Shown here piece after piece: positions 31,752 through 36,293 of a stretch of DNA of 36,293 nt. The stretch is from a virus, in IMG/VR virus record IMGVR_UViG_3300034374_000327, positions 1 to 36,293 of that record, one strand, 5' to 3'. The translations under genes and the position numbers were made by a program. The notes under the pieces are model-generated. The model had not been told where the DNA came from and ran no database searches. It saw only the letters and a list, made by a program, of their open reading frames with translations. The stretch's first letter is position 1, and every line of letters starts with the position of its first letter.

Positions 31752-32360
31752 ATGAACACGAACGATATGATTAGTAAAATCAAAGAAGTTCTAAACTTAT
31801 CCGAAGAGGTTAAGTTGGAACAACAAGCGTTAGAAAACGGAACTGTTTTAGAGGCAGAAGCGTTTGAAGAGGGTAACGAAGTATTTATTGTTACTGAAGA
31901 TGAAAAAGTAGCTGTTCCTGTTGGTGAATACCAATTAGAGGACGGACGTATTTTAGTAGTAGCCGAAGAGGGGTTAATTGCAGAGATTAAAACCGAAGAA
32001 GCGGAAGAAGAAGAAACCGAAGAAGTAGAGGTTGAAGCTGCCGAAGAAGAAAAAGAGGTTTACGCTACTAAAGAAGAACTTGCTGAGGTTAAATCAATGC
32101 TTGAAGAAATTAAAGCAATGTTAGAGCCAAAAGAAGATTTAAGCGCAGATGAATTAGGAAACCTTGTAACAGAGGAACTTTGTAAACACGAAAAAGTGGA
32201 ACTAAGCGAAGTGCCAGAGGAAGTACAAGAGGAACTTAACCAACCTGCTGCAGAGCCAATTAAGGCAAACCCAGAAACAAAACAAAACCTATCTAAATTC
32301 AATATCTCACAAAACAGAAGAATGAGTACATTGGATAGAGTAATGGCAAAATTTAATTAA
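31752..32360 (+). CDS. Head scaffold / capsid assembly protein, copy B
   Basis: A 202-residue allele of 1579-2190. The acidic tract and basic C-terminus (SQNRRMSTLDRVMAKFN) are kept. Changes cluster in the variable parts (EAGKEIF to EEGNEVF, EAKDEEKE to EAAEEEKE). One residue shorter at the end. Confidence 0.85.
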   Translation: MNTNDMISKIKEVLNLSEEVKLEQQALENGTVLEAEAFEEGNEVFIVTEDEKVAVPVGEYQLEDGRILVVAEEGLIAEIKTEEAEEEETEEVEVEAAEEEKEVYATKEELAEVKSMLEEIKAMLEPKEDLSADELGNLVTEELCKHEKVELSEVPEEVQEELNQPAAEPIKANPETKQNLSKFNISQNRRMSTLDRVMAKFN

Positions 32361-32396
32361 TAAATAAACTAATAAACAACTAAAAACTAAAATAAA

Positions 32397-33344
32397 ATGA
32401 GTGTATCAATTACTTCAACTTATGCAGGTGAATTTAGTGGCAAGTATATCGCTGCTGCTTTGTTATCTGCTGACACATTAGACAAAGGCGGTATTACTGT
32501 AATGCCTAATGTAAAATTTAAGTCAGTACTTAAAAAGGCGTCTACTGATGCTATCGTAAAGGACGCTACTTGTGATTTTCAAACAGGACAGGGTACTTTA
32601 ACACTAACTGAAAAAATCCTACAACCAGAGGAATTTCAAGTAAACCTTGACATTTGTAAAAAAGATTTGCATAGCGATTGGGAAGCTGCTCAAATGGGAT
32701 ATTCTGCATTTGACAACCTACCTTCAAACTTTTCTGATTTTGTATTGGCTCACGTTGCTGCAAAAGTAGCAGACCGTACAGAAAGAAACATTTGGACAGG
32801 TGATACAGGAACTTCAGGTCAATTTGATGGGTTTTCTACTTTATTAGCTGCAGATGCTGATTTACCTGCTGCTAACGAAATTGCAGGAACAACTGTAGAT
32901 GCTTCAAACGTAGTTGCACAACTTGGTTTGATTGTAGATGCTATCCCTTCTGCTGTTTATGGTAAAGAAGATTTACATATTTACGTTGCACAAAACATCT
33001 ATCGTGCTTATGTTCGTGCTTTAGGTGGATTTGGTGCTGCAGGTGTTGGTGCTAACGGTTATGACAATAAAGGAAACAACCAAGTACTTGGTGATTTGTT
33101 CTTTGATGGTGTTAAGTTATTTCCAACTGCTGGACTTGCTGACAACACTGCTATTGCAGCTGAAAAGTCAAACTTGTTCTTCGGTACAGGATTGTTAAAC
33201 GACCTTAACGAGGTAAGAGTTATTGATATGGCTGAAACTGACGGAAGCCAAAACGTAAGAGTTGTAATGCGATTTACAAGTGGTGTACAATATGCTCAAG
33301 TAGGGGATATTGTTACTTATGGTATCACAAACTCTGCAAACTAA
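32397..33344 (+). CDS. Major capsid protein, copy B
   Basis: A 315-residue allele of 2215-3171. The conserved core EKILQPEEFQVNLDICKKDLH and the C-terminal strands are unchanged. Differences lie in the N-arm (VNIVSSSYSGEF versus VSITSTYAGEF), a shortened loop after IWTGDT, and near AEIDGSMN versus AETDGSQN. These positions are expected to be exposed on a capsid. Confidence 0.88.
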   Translation: MSVSITSTYAGEFSGKYIAAALLSADTLDKGGITVMPNVKFKSVLKKASTDAIVKDATCDFQTGQGTLTLTEKILQPEEFQVNLDICKKDLHSDWEAAQMGYSAFDNLPSNFSDFVLAHVAAKVADRTERNIWTGDTGTSGQFDGFSTLLAADADLPAANEIAGTTVDASNVVAQLGLIVDAIPSAVYGKEDLHIYVAQNIYRAYVRALGGFGAAGVGANGYDNKGNNQVLGDLFFDGVKLFPTAGLADNTAIAAEKSNLFFGTGLLNDLNEVRVIDMAETDGSQNVRVVMRFTSGVQYAQVGDIVTYGITNSAN

Positions 33345-33366
33345 TAATAATTAATTAATCAACGTG

Positions 33367-33400
33367 AAAAGGGGTGGGGAGATTTGCCCTACCCTTTTTT
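33367..33400 (+). terminator. Rho-independent terminator after major capsid gene, copy B
   Basis: AAAAGGGGTGGGG pairs with CCCTACCC and the T-run. The stem is as in copy A while the loop is AGATTTG instead of AATTTG. Confidence 0.85.
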
Positions 33401-33421
33401 ATTTAAAAACACTTTAAAAAT

Positions 33422-33949
33422 ATGGCTTGTTCATTAACTACAGGAAGAAAAGTACCTTGCAAATCGGCAGTAGGTGGTATTAAAACTATTTACTTTGCTG
33501 ATTATGGTACTTTAGGCGATGCTACTATTGTAGCAGGGGAAATTACTGCATTAGCAGGTACGCCTGATTGGTTTCAATTTGATGTTAAAGGTAATTCATC
33601 TTTAGAAACCGCTATAAATTCTTCTCGTGAAAATGGTACTACTTTTTATGAAAGTACACTTAACCTAACTTTGACCTTTCAAGACAAAGCGACACAAGAA
33701 GAACTAAAACTAATTGCACACGCAAGACCACACATTGCTATCGAGGACTATAACGGAAACTATTTCCTTATGGGATTAGAACACGGTGCTGATGTAAATG
33801 GTGGAACTATCGTAACAGGTGCAGCTATGGGGGATTTAACAGGATATACAATTACAGCGGTTGCACAAGAAACTGCACCGCCTTATTTTGTAACATCTAC
33901 TGTTATTACTGATGATGCTTCTGCAACACAAATAGACCCAACTGCATAA
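33422..33949 (+). CDS. Putative tail tube protein, copy B
   Basis: A 175-residue allele of 3248-3775 with about seven substitutions (DFGTLGEATIAAG versus DYGTLGDATIVAG, TPAVITDD versus TSTVITDD). The long middle from QFDVKGNSSLETAINSSREN to AVAQETAPPYFV is unchanged, pointing to a structural constraint. Confidence 0.65.
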   Translation: MACSLTTGRKVPCKSAVGGIKTIYFADYGTLGDATIVAGEITALAGTPDWFQFDVKGNSSLETAINSSRENGTTFYESTLNLTLTFQDKATQEELKLIAHARPHIAIEDYNGNYFLMGLEHGADVNGGTIVTGAAMGDLTGYTITAVAQETAPPYFVTSTVITDDASATQIDPTA

Positions 33950-33968
33950 TAAATTAGGGTTTTAAATT

Positions 33969-34000
33969 AAAGGGTTATCTTTTTAGGTAGCCCTTTTTTT
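33969..34000 (+). terminator. Rho-independent terminator after tail tube gene, copy B
   Basis: Same AAAGGGTTA...TAGCCCTTT stem and T-run as at 3795-3826. Confidence 0.8.
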
Positions 34001-34015
34001 ATACACATACAATAC

Positions 34016-34045
34016 AAAATAATTTAGTTTTGTTTATATATTAAT
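34016..34045 (+). promoter_or_regulatory. 30-nt AT-rich upstream element, gene 34046 (copy B)
   Basis: Identical to 3842-3871, directly after a terminator. Confidence 0.55.
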
Positions 34046-34396
34046 ATGAAGCTAATAACTACAAGTGGTAATAAAACCTTTAAGATAATACCAAGACAAT
34101 ATATTGAGGGTGCAATTACTGTAAATTTAACAAGTGAAAGCACAGGCGCAAATGTAAGTGTAACACCAACTGCAACTACTGATAAAAACTATATGAGTTT
34201 TGATGCGGTTTTTGGAACACTAACAGAGGGCGATTTTTACATATTAGAAGTTAAAAACGGAAGTGCAGTAATATACAAAGACAAAGTATTTTGCACCGAC
34301 CAAACAATAAACCAAACTAACAATGATTACTACTCTATTAATAAAGATGAGTATGTACAAGAGGATAGTTTTGATAATGATTATATTATATTATGA
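34046..34396 (+). CDS. Conserved structural-region protein (116 aa), copy B
   Basis: One residue differs from the product of 3872-4222 (SFNAVFG to SFDAVFG), while several codons differ silently. This is the most strongly conserved gene of this length in the block. It overlaps the portal start by four bases. Confidence 0.7.
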   Translation: MKLITTSGNKTFKIIPRQYIEGAITVNLTSESTGANVSVTPTATTDKNYMSFDAVFGTLTEGDFYILEVKNGSAVIYKDKVFCTDQTINQTNNDYYSINKDEYVQEDSFDNDYIIL

Positions 34397-36213
34397 ACGA
34401 TTTAAGAGTAGTTAATTTAAGTACATATACAAGCCCAGAGATTGTAGAAAAATCAAATAAGGAGTGGGTGGCGTATGGTACTGATAACAATTATTTTAGT
34501 TATCTAATAGACCGCTATAATGGTAGTCCTACAAACAATGCTATTATAAATGGTATTAGTGAAATGATTTACGGCAAAGGTTTAAGTGCTTTAGACAGCA
34601 ACAGAAAGCCAGAGGCGTATGCTAAAATGATGACTTTATTTCACAAGGATTGTGTGCGTAAATTGTGCTATGACCTTAAACTTATGGGGCAATGCTCGAT
34701 GCAGGTTATATACTCAAAAGACCGCAAGACTGTGGCACGAGTAGAACATATCCCTGTAGAGAATTTAAGAGCCGAAAAATGCAACGATAAGGGCGAAATA
34801 GAAGCGTATTACTACTCTGATGATTGGACTAAAGTAAAGAACGTAAAGGACTGCACAAGAATACCTGCTTTTGGTTACTCAAAAGAAGCTATTGAGATTG
34901 TGTATGTAAAGCCATACAGAGCAGGGTATAAATATTATTCAAGTCCTGATTATCAAGGTGGGTTGCAATATGCGGAGTTAGAGGAAGAAATATCTAACTA
35001 TCACTTAAATAACATACTTAATGGACTTGCACCAAGTATGCTTATCAACTTCAACAATGGCACACCGAACGCAGAGGAACGCCAAATGTTAGAAAATAGA
35101 ATATATCAAAAATTTAGCGGAAGTAGTAATGCTGGAAAATTTATACTCGCCTTTAATGACAACCCAGAAAGCGCAGCAACTATTGAGCCAATACAATTAA
35201 GCGACGCTCATAACCAATACCAATTCTTAAGTGATGAGAGTGGTAAAAAGATTATGGTAGCACACAGGGTTGTAAGTCCTATGTTATTAGGTATTAAAGA
35301 CAGTAGCGGTTTGGGGAACAATGCTGATGAATTAAAGACTGCAAGTATTCTAATGGATAACACCGTTATAAGACCATTTCAGACACTTTTAATAGATGCC
35401 TTTGATAGTATATTAGCTTATAATAATATTAGCTTAAAACTATATTTTAAGACGTTACAACCTTTAGAGTTTACGGACTTAGAAAACGTAGTAGACCAAG
35501 AAACACGAGAGGAAGAAACAGGTGTAAAACTTAGTCAAGAATTACCAGACGAATTAGGTAGCGATATTGCAGATGCTTTAATAGACTTAGGACAAGACGA
35601 AGAAGAACTACTAAAAGAGTTTGAGGTAATAGACGAAAGAGAGGTAAACTATGACGAAGAAGAGGGTTTAGATGAGGTAATAACAGACCTTAACCAACCT
35701 AAAGACAAAAGTTTACTATCTAAAATATGGGAGTTTGTAAGTACAGGAAGCGCAAAACCTTATAGAGAGAGTGAGCAAGACGGTACAAGTAAACAAACAA
35801 AAGAAGAAGGAAACGAGTTTTTAGTACGCTATATGTATAGCCCTGCACGAACTAAAGCAACTTCAAGACAATTTTGTTCTAAAATGGTAAGTGCTAAAAA
35901 GGTATATAGAAAAGAGGATATTGAAGCTATGGAAAACAAAGTAGTAAATGCAGGATTTGGTAAGGGTGGTAGTGATACTTATTCTATATGGCTTTACAAA
36001 GGTGGTGCAAGATGTAGCCATAAATGGCTAAGAAAGACTTATGTACGCAAAGAGGGTGCAAAGAGTTTAGGAACTGAAATAAGTACAACAGAGGCAAGAA
36101 AACGAGGTTTTAAACCAGAAGCGAATGCACAGAAAGTGCCTGTTGCACCAAAGGATATGAAATACAAAGGTTATACAGCAGAGTATTGGAACAAAATGAA
36201 ATTTAGAAACTAA
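34393..36213 (+). CDS. Portal protein with C-terminal Cys-containing extension, copy B
   Basis: A 606-residue allele of 4219-6039 with the same portal core, acidic linker and basic C-terminal domain (SPARTKATSRQFCSKM, GGARCSHKWLRK). Of the dozen or so substitutions, about half fall in the last 60 residues (for example DIVAMENKAV to DIEAMENKVV, KDGAKGLGSE to KEGAKSLGTE). The extension therefore varies more than the portal core. Both cysteines are kept. Confidence 0.88.
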   Translation: MNDLRVVNLSTYTSPEIVEKSNKEWVAYGTDNNYFSYLIDRYNGSPTNNAIINGISEMIYGKGLSALDSNRKPEAYAKMMTLFHKDCVRKLCYDLKLMGQCSMQVIYSKDRKTVARVEHIPVENLRAEKCNDKGEIEAYYYSDDWTKVKNVKDCTRIPAFGYSKEAIEIVYVKPYRAGYKYYSSPDYQGGLQYAELEEEISNYHLNNILNGLAPSMLINFNNGTPNAEERQMLENRIYQKFSGSSNAGKFILAFNDNPESAATIEPIQLSDAHNQYQFLSDESGKKIMVAHRVVSPMLLGIKDSSGLGNNADELKTASILMDNTVIRPFQTLLIDAFDSILAYNNISLKLYFKTLQPLEFTDLENVVDQETREEETGVKLSQELPDELGSDIADALIDLGQDEEELLKEFEVIDEREVNYDEEEGLDEVITDLNQPKDKSLLSKIWEFVSTGSAKPYRESEQDGTSKQTKEEGNEFLVRYMYSPARTKATSRQFCSKMVSAKKVYRKEDIEAMENKVVNAGFGKGGSDTYSIWLYKGGARCSHKWLRKTYVRKEGAKSLGTEISTTEARKRGFKPEANAQKVPVAPKDMKYKGYTAEYWNKMKFRN

Positions 36214-36293
36214 ATGGCAACAGCATTATTTATAAGCACAACAGACCTTAAAAAAAATTCTATTATTGATGGCAACGTTGATATAGATAAAAT
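36214..36293 (+). CDS. Head-tail connector, 3'-truncated by the window end (copy B)
   Basis: The first 26 codons of the 6040-6540 connector gene (MATALFISTTDLKKNSIIDG...). The DNA of the 80 bases present agrees with copy A. Confidence 0.85.
   Translation, partial: MATALFISTTDLKKNSIIDGNVDIDK

Larger units (their letters stand above)
29337..36293. repeat. Copy B of the near-duplicated head-gene block
   Basis: The second copy of the block at 1-6119. It is 838 bases longer, almost entirely because of two extra genes (29978-30358 and 31296-31715). Base 1 of the window equals base 29337 here, and the last base equals 6119. Both ends fall inside genes, so they are not natural genome ends. Confidence 0.95.

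Noticed and set aside
1-36293. CRISPR array, tRNA genes, integrase or repressor module
   Set aside because: None seen: no regular spacer-repeat pattern, no cloverleaf-like gap, no tyrosine or serine recombinase motifs, no divergent repressor region.

Overview
This window looks like the genome of a tailed bacteriophage with a long non-contractile tail (siphovirus-like) that infects a member of the Bacteroidota, probably the Flavobacteriia. The evidence is the AT-rich DNA, genes packed head to tail on the + strand with 1-20 bp overlaps, almost no Shine-Dalgarno sequences, promoters of the Bacteroidota type (TTTG, about 18-21 bp, TAnnTTTG), and many small proteins of kinds I recall from flavobacterial phages. 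I see no integrase, repressor, tRNA or CRISPR array, so nothing here points to lysogeny. No gene-free stretch exceeds 300 bp; the longest is 12762-12990.

Layout. 1-6540: head genes, namely prohead protease (cut by the window start), small basic and Cys-rich proteins, a fibre or decoration-like protein, scaffold, major capsid protein, probable tail tube, portal and connector. 6550-10699: small proteins and two large receptor-binding/fibre proteins. 10696-11811: lysis cassette with holin candidates and an M15 peptidase. 11897-20147: early, replication and recombination genes, including a GIY-YIG nuclease, NinG-like nuclease, putative annealing protein, SSB, RecA-like helicase ATPase, sigma-like factor, two PD-(D/E)XK nucleases, HNH nuclease, DUF3310 protein, DnaA-domain-IV-like protein and DNA methyltransferase. 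20205-28985: TerS, TerL, tail chaperone with a probable -1 frameshift, tail completion proteins, tail tip proteins and tape measure. 29020-36293: the head genes again, from an intact protease to the start of the connector.

The main structural oddity is that 1-6119 and 29337-36293 are the same gene block twice. The copies are diverged, mostly at silent sites, and the second has two extra coiled-coil genes. Matching points lie 29.3-30.2 kb apart. The likeliest reading is one trip around a roughly 30 kb circular or concatemeric genome, closed on itself with DNA from a second strain, so the ends are two natural alleles. A real tandem duplication cannot be excluded from sequence alone.

How the genes fit together. 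Early genes read from promoters at about 11816, 12930 and 16258 make the recombination and replication machinery and a sigma-like protein. A 30-nt AT-rich element of fixed length ends exactly at the ATG of the tail chaperone, protease, scaffold and gene 3872/34046. It may be a late promoter or leaderless start signal, possibly used by the phage sigma-like factor. Structural genes follow an uncommon order: terminase, tail, tape measure, protease, capsid, tail tube, portal, fibres, lysis.
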